DNA of 64,000 nt from Aquila chrysaetos chrysaetos (lineage: Eukaryota > Chordata > Aves > Accipitriformes > Accipitridae), in contig NC_044012.1 of assembly GCF_900496995.4 (NCBI RefSeq), positions 21,676,759-21,740,758 on the forward strand, in the 5' to 3' direction. The notes beneath the pieces were generated by a model that was not told the DNA's origin, did no database searches, and saw nothing but the letters and a program-made list of their open reading frames with translations. Made by a program: the position numbers and the translations under genes. Shown here piece after piece: positions 1 to 14,000 of the stretch (position 1 is the first letter of the stretch; each line of letters begins with the position of its first letter).

Positions 1-122
1 GCAGGCAACCCAGCACTGCAGTAGAGTATTTGGCAGCTCATCTCTCTAAAATCCACGGTCTGGATTGGCATCCTGACAATGAGTATACGCTAGCCACTTC
101 CAGCCAGGACAACTCTGTCAGG
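1..122 (+). CDS. WDR59: WDR59 visible exon 1 (partial)
   Basis: Codons run from base 3. The peptide includes AAHLSKIHGLDWHPDNEYTL and SSQDNSVR, a WD40 blade with the characteristic HGLDWHP stretch. The exon ends at a complete Arg codon (phase 0) before gtaagt. Its acceptor lies left of the window. Confidence 0.95.
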
Positions 123-2038
123 GTAAGTGTTGCTTCTGGGACTCCTGCTTGGGAGATGTCAGGATGGTGGAGCAGATCCCCTTCTAATACTGCTGAAGTC
201 TTCGGGAGTGCTTGCCATTGGCAAGATCTGTATCCTTATTTTTTGGTTTCTGGCAGCCTGTGTTTGTTGAGCCAGGGGTGTGCTTACAGAACAGGCAGAG
301 AAGTCATTGCAGGATGGGTGCACATATGTTTGCCACATATCTGTGGTGGTTTGGGCAGTACTGAAGCTGAAAACAACAACCTCTGCCTGTTGCTTGCCAG
401 AAGGGAGCTGGCCACATATGCCAGAAGAGCCATCTTCCTAAGATGCAGTGTTGCCAGTCTCAGACTGATTACAGCAACCTGGGGAGAGACATACTCCAGC
501 CCCTAGGGTTCCCAAACTCATGTCAAATCAGGTTATCAATAAGAGACTGCCTGCAAGCATTGCTATGCTGGGCCTTTTACTTGTGGGGAAATAGTGTGCT
601 TTGTATGTCAGCCAAATGGAGTTCATTCACATTTAGCTCAGCTCTGAGGCAAATGCAATTGATGTGTATTCTAGCAAAGCAAAAGGTTAGATTCTTCATT
701 ACAAAATTAGCAGTAACAGCAGGGTGGGCCTGCCTCCAGTCTGGACTGGCACATTGGCTGGGAGCCTGCAGGGTACCTTGTAGCTCTGAAAGCCCAAGCA
801 GGCTGCCTGTCTCCCTGCTCTGATTACTCAAGCTATGTTCACTGTGAATATGACCCCAAGTCACTCGTTGTCTAAGGGATGCTGCCAGATGCTGGTAGCT
901 TGATATTTGTCCTTTGGGGCCATCTCTGCTGCTAATGAATGGGATTACTAATGATGCTGTGGGCACCCTGGCATATTTTTTGCTCTGTTATATCTGCAAG
1001 CCACATGGAAAACTGCAGCCTGAAAGTATAGCCAGCTGACTCCTGCCTTTGCTTGTCTTTTTGGGTTTTTGAAGTTCTGGGATTACCGTCAGCCTCGGAA
1101 ATACCTCAATATCCTTCCCTGCCAGGTTCCCGTCTGGAAGGCAAGATACACGGTGAGTGAGAAACTCCCACCAGCCCTGCTTGTGCTGTGAGAGCAAATG
1201 CAGAAAGGGCCATTAAATAAAGAAAAGCTGCTGAAGGGCTTCTCACCAGTTCTACTGCTGGACATAATTAAGTTGATTTTAAAAATCCCTTTTGGTGCTT
1301 AAAAGGCCTAGAAAAGCAACATCCTTAATGGAGGGCACTCAGGAGAAGGAACGACTAGCAGTGTGAGATCCCAGTCTTGGGCATCATCCTCCTGGGGGGT
1401 GAAAACCCCGGTGCAGGTGGATGGCTCTGGGAGCAGGAGGCTTAGAAAGTGGCTGCTGGTCTTGCTGTTCTTTTTTTCCACTCGGATCCAGTATGGGTAC
1501 CTGTTGCACAGAGCAGTGCAGTGGTCTTCTTCCCTCTCTGAGTGCCTCTTTTACTCCCAGGGTTTCCAAGTGTGCCACAGTGGGCTCTTACAGCATATCA
1601 AATCTAAGAACTGTTGCCTTTTATAGAGCAAGCACCCAGCCATGTGAAGCTAAGGCTCTTAACGTCAGTCATATCCATTCTCTTCCCCAGACATCTGAAT
1701 GTGGCCTGAAGCCAGTGCTGGGCCTTGAATCTTTGATCCTCTTTTCCTGTCCCCATGGTGGAGGATGTAGGACTGGGTTCCAGTGTTCCTCTGAGCGTCG
1801 TGACCCTGAGCAGCTGCTGGGGCTCAATCCCCAGGTAGCAGTTCTTGCAGCTCTAGGCAAACTGCAGTAAAGATCCCATGGGAAAAATCAAGGGTGAAAT
1901 CCTTCCAGCCTCACAGCTGAAAAGTGAGGAAGCAGCAGAAAGAAATAGTTAAGTGAGCTGCCTTGAATATCTCGAAGTGTACTACATCTTTTCCCTTGTA
2001 AGACACTGGTTTTGCACAGCAATTGCCTTGGACACCCG

Positions 2039-2076
<38 letters not shown>

Positions 2077-5000
2077 AGTTTTAGGCCTGGTTCTGTTTTG
2101 TGATGAGCTCCTTTAAAACCCACACATTCTTGGTAGGAAAAGGAAAAAATTAGAGCATGATAACAGTGGCATGGGAGCATAACTTCCCAAGGCTAACTGG
2201 AAGGGTGTTTCTCTCTCAAGCCTTTCAGCAATGGGCTGGTGACAGTGATGGTCCCTCAGCTCCGTCGGGAGAACAGTCTCCTTCTCTGGAATGTCTTTGA
2301 CTTGAACACGCCTGTCCACACTTTTGTGGGACATGATGACGTGGTGCTGGAGTTTCAGTGGAGGAAGCAGAAAGAAGGTGAGTTCAGGGCTGGATATACT
2401 CTCTCCCCTGCGCTGTGGCCATCAGCTAAACAGGGGTGTGGAGGCCTGGCTCCCGGCTGCACTGCTTATGCTATCACCATTTGACTCTTGCCTTTCCTTG
2501 GAGTAGCTCCTGCCCACTTTCCTGCCTCCCCTCAAGCTACAGCTGGTTTATAGTTGTTTTATGGCACTGCCCACAGAAGCATTGCCCTGTTGTTTCCATG
2601 CTAACAAAGCAAATCCACCTAATGCTGAGTGGGTCAGCGGTGACTCTTAATTGCTTCCACTCTCCTGTGAGTCTATTTTTAAATGGATCTTTCAAAATAA
2701 ATTGTACAAACTATTAGATGGGTGCATGAGTGCAGACACCCTCCCCCTGCTCAGAGCTGCAGGCTAACCAGTTAACCCCTCACATCACTGCCTGGATCAG
2801 CAGCCGCCAGCATATCACAGACCACAGACCTAGCGAACCCACCTTATCTGTGTGCCGGCAAAGGCGGGGGAGGAAGAGTGTGGGATAGAGAGGCTGCTAT
2901 TAGAGTTCAGTCCTGACTGAATTTTCCAGCGTAGGCAGCTAAATATAGGAGATTCCATATTAGAGGTTGGATAACCACACAGACCACAGCTTTGTTTCCA
3001 GCACCTCAGCTGCCATTGACAGAACATGCATGTCTGGCTTTGGTGTCACTTGTGGTATGGCTTTGTAGTGCCGTGTAAAAGTTCTGGTCCAACCCTCTGC
3101 CACCAGCTGCTGGGGCAATTCAGTTAAGTCACCGCCTTCTCTATACCTTGTTTTTCCTCTTTCAGAAAGAGGAGAGCAATATAGAACTGTGTTAGAATCT
3201 GGAGGCACAGTCTAAGACGGCTTGTGAATGAACATTCAACAAGGCTTGAACCACAGTTGTGTTGTCTTAGCTGAGCTAATAGATATATATCCAAGGACAG
3301 AAGTTGTGCTTGTCTCAAGCAACATAAATCAATCATACAAGCATTCCAAGTCCGCTTCAATGTGGAGACAACCACGATAGCACGAATCTCGTTCCACAGA
3401 GTCTGCTGTGCTGTATTTAGACAGCCCCTGTGCCTCAGCAGAGGGTTGTAGGAAGCAGCTGTGCAGCAGCAAATTCTTAAGTGTGTAGCAGCTGTTTGAC
3501 AAGGGAAACTTAAACTGTATCACAAGGCCTAAACATGGGCATAAATAAGTCTGTGTACCTTTATCTGTTGATAGATAGTATGTGGCTAGATATATTTCAT
3601 TACAACCTGAACTTGTCTTGGCATCATCCAAACCTTTCAGAAGGAAAAAGGGGGAGGGTAGAACCAGCTTCTCTTAGCTTAGAAATGTTTTAAAACATCT
3701 GCCTCTTGAAACAGATATGATGAACTAAAAGATATTTTGACTTTACAGTTATCGTAAAAATAAATCTGTTTCTCAACTACATTATTTCTTCTATTTAAAT
3801 AAATATTGTAGTAGATCTTGTTCATTCCTAGTTGGAAAACTTGCATCACATTTGTTATACTTACTTTGTGCTTTTCACCTCTAAATTGTACCCCATTTAG
3901 AGGTGTGGTAACAGTGGTGCAGGGAGGCATAAAGGCTGATGCACCTAGGTCAATTCAAAGCTGAAGAGGACTCACTCTGCCTTTCAGTTTAGTGCCTTAT
4001 CCATTGGATCTCCCTGCTGGCTTGCTTGAATCTGCTTACACTAAACACAGGGCTGAGAGAGTCTCTGTCTTCAGCGGGGTCTGTAAGTTGTTTCTCTCCT
4101 TTTTAGGTTCTAAAGACTACCAGCTGGTTACGTGGTCCCGTGATCAGACTCTGCGGATGTGGCGGATTGACTCTCAGCTGCAGAGGGTACGTAAGCACTT
4201 TTGCTCTTGAACTGTAGACAGTTTTCTTACAGGCTGGATTCACCTCCCTTTCCTTGCGCTCCCAGTCACTCCTCTGGTATCCTAGAGCTGCAGACACAGC
4301 TGCAGCCAGCTTCTGCTTCACTTTCCTCTTCAGCCCCAGCCCAGAAACATCCCCAGGGAGACCTGTGATGAGGCCTCTCTGTGTCTGTGCCTCAAAAGCT
4401 TCTGTGGAAGTGCAAGGCCACTTTGTTGTATAACAGGAAGTGTAGAAGTCATTTGGGGAAGGTGGAGATCAGTTACAGCTTGCATTGCCTCTGAGGATGC
4501 CACCTCCATGGCTGCAAGACTGTATGACTCTTGGCATTTTAGGTATCAGGTAAATGTAGGGATTGTGCCCTCCACTTCCTCCCCTTGTTTCCATTGCCTC
4601 TTAGCCTGGTGCAGGCAGTGTAAATCTTGTTCTGCTGTCTGGCAGCAGTTACAAATTGCTGATGCAATTAATAGAACAGCTATGCTGGGTCAGACCAGAG
4701 GTTCCTGTGGCCACGATGGCCCGTATTGCCCTGTCTCATCTTCAGCTGTGGATGTCTTGGAAGGGGATAAGAATGAGGCAAGAATGGAGTGATGTTTCTC
4801 TCAAATGCCCTGCCAGCCTCCTGCAGTTTGCAGCTTAGAGGCTCATTGAGTTTGGCATCCTTGTATTTGACGGAGCTTGATGAGTTTCACTTCCCTAGAC
4901 TTGTTCTGTCTTTTCTTGGACCTGTCTAAATTTTTGTCATCTTAAACATCCTATCAACAAGGAGTTTCATGGCTTTTCTGCATGTTGTGTGGAAAAACAG

Positions 5001-8000
5001 CTCCTTTCATTTGTTTATTTTGCAACCTGCTAGTTTCTTTACATTGAAGATGAAATGAGCAGCCATCTTGTCTGTGCTGATGATTCTGTAGACCTCCCAT
5101 CATATCCCTCCTCAGCTGCCTTCTTTTTCAAGTCAAAAGGTCTTGATTTACTTCCTCCTTTGTACGAGAAATTTGATTGTCCTTTTGCCTTTCACATCCC
5201 TTTTTCAATTCTACTGTATACTTCTCGGGATGGGGATCTGTACTTTGTTCTTTCCAAAGAATTCTCAGTACTCAGTTTGTTTTTTAAATTGTCAGGCATA
5301 ATTCCGTGAAGACATCAACTTAGCCTGGCATCTATGTCTTGTTCCCTCAGTCAGCTTGAACTTGCCATTTTTTCCCCTATGTGCATTGGTTTATATTTAT
5401 TTGAACTGAAGTTCATCTTTCATTTTAATACAGTTACTCCTGTAAAGTCCTTCTGTGGTTGCTTGCAGTCAGCCACTCTCATTACTACCCTGAAAAACTT
5501 GGTGGCATCAGCAAACCTGGTCATGTCGCTATTCGCCTCCTATTTCAGGTTTTTAATGAATATGTTGAGAAGCATGTGTCCCAGCACAGATCCTGCAGGA
5601 ATCCTGCAGGTCTGTAACAAACCTCCTCTGTGAAAAATGACCCTTTACTGCTACCTGATATATTTGCGAATATTTTATTTTTCTTGTCTTTAAATCAGTT
5701 GTTCATCCATGTCAAAGCCTTTACTCTTCCTCTGCTGGCTCCCACTCTTTTGTCCTTGTCTTTGTCTGGATCAAACTACGCACATGATGGCATGTTGCTG
5801 GTGACCAATGCTGTAATTTGCTACATTGCATCCTTATCCTTTCTCCTTCCTATATTTCTTCTCTTCCATCTTCCCTGTTTTCTTGTGCTGAACTTAAAAT
5901 ACAAGTTTTCATGGTCTCTTTTTGGTGCAGGACCTAGAACACTAAGTCCCCTAGTATGTTCCTGGGTCTCTAGATCCTACTGGAGTGTAAATATCAAAAG
6001 CAGAAAGTGTGCTACTATTATATCTTACCTAAAAAATTAAACCAGTTTTGACAAATTAATTCAAGAAATTAAAGTCATGTCAGCTTTAGTTTTGATTAAA
6101 GTAAAACCTCTGTTACTTAGACTGGCCTTGTCAATTAAGTGGCTTTGTAAGTGAGCAGGAGATTTGGCCAGGCTGTCTGAGGTGACAGAGCTGAGTGTGC
6201 TGGAAAGTGGAAGATCACCTGTCTTTGTCACAGAAACAATGTGGAGGTCTTAGTCATGCCTGTTACATGGACAGACCTACCTTGTAAATCCAGCTCCCTG
6301 GGCAAATGAGTTGTTCAGTGTGGCTCTTTCCGCAGCTTGGTTTCTGTTGTGCAGCATGTGGGTATGTTTGTTCTTTTCAGCTGTGTGCTAACGATATCCT
6401 GGATGGAGTTGAGGACCTCATCGATGGGATTTCTCATCTGCCAGAGCCAGACAAGACCCTTCACCCCCAGGACTCGGAGCCCCAGCATAACTCTGGACAT
6501 GGGGATGAGGAAGGTGAGACGAGTGATGGGTCATGGAATTTCAAACACCAGCTGTCTTTGTGTTGGGAAGAAGATGCATTTTGGCATAAGAAAGTAACAT
6601 TGTAGGCAAAGCACAAAGTGGTGCTGTTTCAAAGGTTAATGGATTCCACATCTGAGAGGAGGGAGAACACTAGGGGTTCCTCAGGATGGTCCTCCCAAGT
6701 TTTTTCTCCTCTAACACAATGATCCTAGCTGTAAAATGAAGCTCTTCCTTGTCACTAATACCATTTAATTGCATTCTCTTTAGGTCATAGTTGTGGCTTG
6801 CTGCCAAAACTAAGGCAATCGGAACATAAGTTCTGGCTCTTAAGAAGGTAGATTAGTTTAAGCTGAGAGATGAGCCCACAGAAGGGGGGAGTGTGTGGGT
6901 AAGGCACTCTAACACAAGTTGCTTACATCACACCTGGTACCCAAACATTTCTGCTGGGATCACTGTGTGAACTGACCTAACATGGAGATGTTTATCGATG
7001 TCTTCTCCCATCCATCAGAAGTAGTATGGAGAGAGCTTGTGAATTTTTGTTCAGGTATTGATGAGAGGTGGCTGAAGGCTGGCAGAGCAGAGGAGGAGGG
7101 ATGGTATTTCCGACTTCTGAGTACCAGATGGGTGGATGGGAAAGGGTCAGAAGCTTTAACAGAAAGCATTGATTTGGCTTTGTGGAAGAGAAGGCATACA
7201 GGGAAGGAATGCAAAGGAGGGTTTATGTGGTTAAGGCTCTGGCCAGGTTAAACATTCAGGGTGTTAATGTTTGAAGGGTGTAAGTACCAGAATAGAAGAG
7301 ATTGCAGCAGCTGAGATCCATGGTGATGACATGCATGTGAAAAAGCTATCTAGATTTCTATATCTAATACTGAGGAAGAAGAATTGGGTGCTCCCATGTC
7401 TTTGTGTCAGCTTGGGTTTAAATTCATGGTTCCTTTCTGTACTGTAGCAGGGTGCTACAATGGATCCCCATGTGAGGGGCTTACAGGAAAGTGATTTGAT
7501 TCTCCTGTTGACTTGCCAACAAACTGGAGAGAAAGGGAGGAAGTGGTCCAATATCTGTCCTTTTGAATAAAGGAGCTAGCTGTGAGGTCCCTTAGGGAAG
7601 GCATCTCTTCCTAACTGAAAGTTTCCTGCCCAGCAAATCCCAGTGAAGTTCCTCTCTGCCACCTGTCCTATGTGGCAACAGAACAAGTTTCTAAAAGACG
7701 TCAGCACCTCTGTCTACATGAGGGTTTTATAATATGATAGAAAAAGCCCTGGCTACCTGTGTTCCCTATGAGCAGTACTGCGGGGGAAGCACAGCCTCTC
7801 CTGCTCCAGCTGGGAGCATTAAGTGTTCTCATTCTGGCTGCCTGACCTCTCTTTTTCCACAGGAGAGAGTTAACTCTTTCACTGTCCCTGATGAGGTCAC
7901 ATTCATATGTCCTATGTGGTTTCTGTGTGGGTCTGGCTTTGGTTCAGATTGGTAGGGTTTCCCTTGCCACCAAAGGGAATGAAAATGGCTTTTCTGTAGC

Positions 8001-11000
8001 AGGGTAGATTTTGCTGTAAATGCCATGACTGCAGGATCAATTCACAAGCAAGTCCCTAGGTAGGAATTTCAGTTCTTTCTAGCCTAAAAGCTGTTGTGGA
8101 CTGTCGATGTTTCACCCTGGAGGTGGCTGCATTTCAGCTGCAAAGTCCGTGTTACATTAGTAAAGCACTTTGGGGGGATCTTTGAAGAGAACAGCGCTCT
8201 GCAGGTAAATCAGAAAGCCCACCAGCTGTGTCTTCAGTGTACAGCTCTCCTCACTGGCTGCTGCCTAAACGATCTTTAGGAATCTAGACAAATATGTGGG
8301 CTTTGGGAGGTTAGAAACTAATTGGAAGGGAATGGGAGGAGAAGACAAAGGGAGGGTACTGCCCATATTGGGAACCTCAGAGATGGCTTTTCAGTAAGCT
8401 ATGTGGTGTCTTGAGCTAGAAATAATTATCTTCCATGAGAGCTACTGATCTTCCTTTAATCCCCTTTTCAGCTCCCTTTTGTGAAGTATATCTAAGCACT
8501 ATAATAAAATCTCAAACAGGAATGAGTAGCTAAGCATCCTACCTATCCAAATTCAGCAACCCACTGGGCAGCAGTAAAATGAGATTTATTTGTCCCAGCA
8601 GCAAAGTCAGTAACTTTTAGGCAAATGCCTGTAAAAGAATAGCTTTTTTTTTGCATTTCTTGTCATTTATTTTTTTGCTAGGAATAGTCTGCAATGTGAT
8701 ATTGCAAGCTCAAGAATGACAGCTGAATAATTGGGACTTCCCTTGTGTCCTTGGAACAATCATCAAAAAATACATTTGTTCTTCTTAAGAAGCAGTGCCA
8801 GAGCGAAACACCCTTCAGAAGGAGCTGCCCCTGCCCTAATGGGGGTACATAGCAAGATACACAGCAAAAGCCAGGCACGACCACAGGCAGGGACCAGTTC
8901 TTCTGAAACTCAGTCAAGTTTGCTATCTTAACCATAATTCCTTGTGTCCTGCAGCTCTTGCCTGGCTGTTTAAATGTATTCTGGCCTTCAGGGGTTATTG
9001 TACTCCTGAAAACTGTTGGAACTGGATGGCTAGACTCAACATTTAGATGAGTTAAAGACCGTTAAAACACTAGAGTGCTTTGCGATGTTAAATGCAAACG
9101 GCTGCTACAAATGAATTAAGCCTCTACTAGGGCCAGAAATACCCTCTTCTCTCTCTCGAAGCCTTATTATGCTTTGGAAGCATTCCATGAAAACCAAGAG
9201 CAGTGGGGTGTGAATCCCAAAGACCAGAGCTCCTCCTGGAGACTGCTTTGGCAGCAATTCGTTCCTGCTGATCTGAGAGGCTCCAGTTCAGCTGTTTGTG
9301 ACTCTGGCAGTACTGTGTAGGGAGGAGAAGGGGTCTCAAATGAGCAGAGACAGACCATTTAGGGCTATACAGAGTACAGGCAGCTTCTCTAAACTTCCTG
9401 GAAACCTATGTGCAGACAGGTTTATTTTTTTGAAGAGCAAGGCTCAGAAGCCTGCCTCTAAACAACAGCTGAGACCCTCCAGCTCACAGGTCTTTGCCAG
9501 GTAAAACTCAAACCTCCATGTGTCAGAAGAGCAGAGGAAAGCCTGCCGTCTTGGCTGCCTCCTGGCATTGCATGCCAAAAGTCTGTCTATTACAGCTTTT
9601 CTCAACCTGTTCTCCATCTTTCCTGTCAGCCTTAAAAGAAGATTTCCTGAATGACCCCCTGGTGGGAGAGAAAACGGACCAACTGGGACTGCCTCAAACA
9701 CTGCAGCAGGAGTTTTCACTGATCAACGTGCAGATCCGAAATGTCAATGTGGAGGTAAAGAGTTTCCTTTTTCTGGCTTGTTAGGAGGGGATGTGGGCAG
9801 GCTGGCTCATTGGAGCCTTTAGAGGGGAACCTTCTTTGCTGCAGTGACTACTCTCTGTAAACAAGGTTTATTTTGAGCCATAGAGATCCTCTTGGCCAGG
9901 GATAGTAGGAAAGAGGATAATCTGAGACACTGGGAGTGAGGGAGGTGTTTCAGCACAGTAAGTACACTGGCTGGTCCCGAGAAGGCTGGATGGTGTTCTC
10001 TTCTCTGCCTCGATGGCAGAGTGGAAAGTGACTTGTTCCACTACATGCAGCTGATCTCATTTCAACTGTTTATGAACCCGATCTGCTGAGCCCTCCTTAT
10101 GCTGCACTCACTCTCTCATTTTTGGCATCTCCCTTGCACGCCAAATACTCCTCTGTGCATGGAAGCTGGCTGGAGACACAGCACTGTGCTGGGATGGGAG
10201 GCTTGAGGCAGCTGACTGTCTCCTTTCCCCACCCCTGTGATTTCAGAGCTCACGACATGATCCTGATGTAGTTTTCTGAGACAGTGGTATGTGATCTTAG
10301 ATGGTGCCCATTACTGCTGCACTGGGCCTGGAGCTCTCCAGGGCCAAGTGAAGTGGGCTGGGGTGCAGTGGCTGTTGGGAGTAGAGCCTGATTCCTGGCG
10401 CTACCTAGGCTGGCTGTGGTCTCCAGATGCTGGGATGCTGGATGGGCAGTCTGCTAGTGCGAGCCGAGTCTGTCCCCATCTGCCTGGGGTTTTTTTGCTG
10501 TCACTGTGTTCACTACTCTTGGAAACAGCATGACTTCATCTTATGGGTGTGCAGAGGAATCAGCCCCTCAGCATGAACTTAAGCCACTATAAGTTTGAAA
10601 GTCCTTGGAGATCTAACTACAGAGCAATTGCTTTTCCTCACAGATGGATGCAGTGAGTCGTAGCTGTACAGTGTCAGTGCACTGTGGCAACCACAGAGTC
10701 AGGATGCTGGTGATGTTCCCTGTCCAGTACCCCAATAATGCTGCACCGTCCTTCCAGTTCATCAACCCAACCTCGATCACTGCCTCCATGAAAGCAAAGC
10801 TGCTGAAGGTGTGTGGGGAGTATACACTGTCTTTATAAATATATAAATGCTGGACACTTGATGTCTAGATTACTGACACAATAAAACATCTGACCTTCCT
10901 GAAGGCATACCACAGGTTGCTTTGAACTGATACATTGTGGAGCTCCTAGGGTGAGGTTTTTGTTGGCCTTGCAGCCCAGTATTTGCCTTTCTCCACTGCT

Positions 11001-14000
11001 GCTTTTTAAACATGTGTTCTTCACTGCTACTCTATTCTGGTGTGATGTGTATTGCCTGAGGATCCCTAACATCCTTCTCCTCACGCAGATGGCTCCAACA
11101 CCATAATAGACAAAATGACCAGCTAAGCATCCAGCTGCAGAAAGATAATATTTTTGAGCTGGGATGTTGCCTCCTGCTCTCCTCCACAAACTGTTTTAAA
11201 AATGAGGGGACTTTTTACACAGGCCCTGCTAATTCCAGAGCAGATGTTTGATCATCTAGTGTAAGGAGTTGTATTGGTGATGAAATCCCTTCCCCAGCAG
11301 CAAGTAGATGGATCAATTTGGGTTCCTTCCTGAAAAAAACTGATCCAATTTGCCACAAACTGCTATGAAACATATGGGCTACAGTAGTATAGAAGCCCAA
11401 ATCCTGGCTCAGAGTGTGCTGAATCTAGGTGAACCCTCAGTGCTCTGATCAAAGCTCACAGTTGTTCCTCAAAGCAAACAGCACACCAGTGGGTCAGTGT
11501 GGCTCCAGTGGATGTTAGGTGTTGTCTTTGGCCTCTCTGGATCCTGGCATCTTAGCTGCTCTGCAGACCAAAAAGGATGTGGGGAAGGTGTGGATGTAAC
11601 CATGATTCAAGCTGCATCTTGTATGAATTCCAGATATTGAAAGACACTTCTCTGCAGAAAGTGAAGCGGAACCAGAGCTGCCTGGAGCCCTGCCTGCGTC
11701 AGCTGGTCTCCTGGCTGGAGTCTGTTGTGGTATGGAGAACTGCATGGGCTTTCTGCCCTAGTTTGTTGTCTTCTCCCACATCCCACACTTATGACTCTGC
11801 AGTGAGAGTCCGGCCTCATTAGACATGTAAATAGACCCCTGTGACTGGCCATTACATTTGTGTAAGCACTTCTGGTTAATGTTGAAGAAAACTGGGCGGA
11901 TGATTAGATGTGTTTGTTTCTGAAAATCAGGCCCTGAAGATTTGCTGCTTTGGGGAACTCTGCATGCTCACTGATATTGAGGTTAGCAGGAATGGCTGGG
12001 GGTTGGAGCATCTTAGTGGTGCATGGTAGTTTCCCAGCTCAGAGAATATCTCACTGAGTGCCAGGGCATGATTATCATCTGTGAGAGAAGATAAGAGGTC
12101 TCAGGGAGCTGATGGATTCATTCTTGTCTGAAAGGCAGTGGCAGATGTCTTTATCTCCTCAGTTCTAGTCAAAGATCCTGCTAGTCCTATTCTAGGGTCT
12201 TTGTTTTTTTCCCTTGAAAAAAAAAAAGCTGTGAAAGTCTGTTTTTTCTGAAGCCTTGTGCTGAGGTTTTGTAGGGATGATACTGCAGATAAATCCAAGT
12301 CACGCTCTGCCCTTAGCTGAGAGATCTGTGATACCTACTCAGCATCCCTGTGTCAGGTATTAGGTCTGTGTGTGGGTGATGTGTGTCAGAGTGGGAGATT
12401 TTAGCATTCTGGAAAAGCTTGGAGAGTCTCCTCAGGTTTCCTTTCCAAGAGGTTTTGTTTATTCATCACAAATAAAGGGCTTTTTTTTACATGGAAAGGC
12501 TTAATTCTGTTTGATTTCAGCAATAATGTTGTAAGAATGGGAACTTTCTCCATTGTATGGAAATCTGATGACTCAAGCCATGCACTGCTGCCTTTAAAGA
12601 ATTCCTTTAGACCTAAGCCATAGTACTCTTTATCCAAATAAATGCAGATTTCAGCCAAAATTCCTATGGATAGGCCTGAGGTCCCCCAGTGTTTTGCACC
12701 ACCTGCCTTCCTCACTTCAAGACTCCCAGCCTGCATTTGACCCCCTGCAGTTGTATGGCATTCCTATTTAAGGAGCCTTTGTCTCACTTGCATCATTGAG
12801 GTATCAGGTTTAGCTCAACTCCCTGTCTTGAGATTCATATCCAGAGTCTGAAGGTCAGATTTTCTGTATAGTTTCCCACTGTTTCACCCTAAGTTAAGCT
12901 CTGTATTTCAACATAGCTATGGTGGGAAAGAAGCCCTTTCCTCAAAGGTAAATGTGCTTGTAAGTGCCTTTGCAGCCAGAGCAATAACCATGCTCTGTGC
13001 TTGATCTGCTCTGGCTCAAAGAGCAAGCACCTTCCATGAGGCTGCTTGGCCCTGCGATGCCTAGTGCTCCAGCTGGGTTTCCTTCCTGTGTGACTTCTTG
13101 GGTAACTTCTGTTTCAGAACCAAGAGGACAGCACGTCCAGCAATCCCTACGCTTTGTCAAACTCCGTAACACCCCCCTTGCCCACGTTCGCCCGGGTCTC
13201 CAATGCCTATGGCTCCTACCAGGACTCTAACATCCCATTTCCACGGACCTCTGGAGCCAGGTTCTGTGGTGCAGGTTAGCCCCATCGCTGATTATGTTAC
13301 AACAGCTACCTGGGGAACGGTCCTTTCAATGTCTTGGGGAACAGTTGCCTCTGAACAAGACGAGGCTTTGGTCACTGCCATGCAAGGAGTAGGAAATGGT
13401 ATTACAGTAGCGATGTGATAAATTTACAGATAATGAGACTAGTTAGCAACTGTTTGCAGTTGGTGTTGCATGCAGGATTCTAGGATTTGGAAATCCAGGG
13501 CTAGTTGAAGAGATGGCCTTTGGCTTGTGACATGCCAGAGGTATTGACAGACCTGTCTTTTACAGAAGTCTGGAAATAGCTATTTTCCTTGCCTAGTTCT
13601 CTCCTACCGGCATCAAATTGCTGGACATATTCTGGTGCTCAGTCTTCACAAAATTCCTGTGATTTGGGGTTGAACTTACCCCTTGCTGAAACCATATTCT
13701 TGTTACTAACCACTCTTTTCGTATTTTTCAACCTTTCTGTTATCCAAAATAGCTTTTACAAGGTCATTGGGAAACTTCTTCTAAGTGGGAGAGGGGGTAC
13801 AATCACGTCCAGGTTTCCAGGAGAGTGTACAGTGCAAAGAACATCCTTAAAAAACAGGTTATGCTCTGAGTAAGAGCTGTTAAGTTTCACTGAGCTGTTT
13901 CAGATGCAAGCATGCCTCCTCCGGACCTGACTGCATCCCAATTTGAGCATGTTTTGAAAGCTAGTTTTCATACAGGCCTCACCGAATTCCCAGCAAAAGT

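Noticed and set aside
2221-2229. Alternative acceptor (cctttcag) eight bases into a WDR59 exon
   Set aside because: The residues PFSNGL are conserved in the family and need the upstream acceptor. The downstream one would also break frame.
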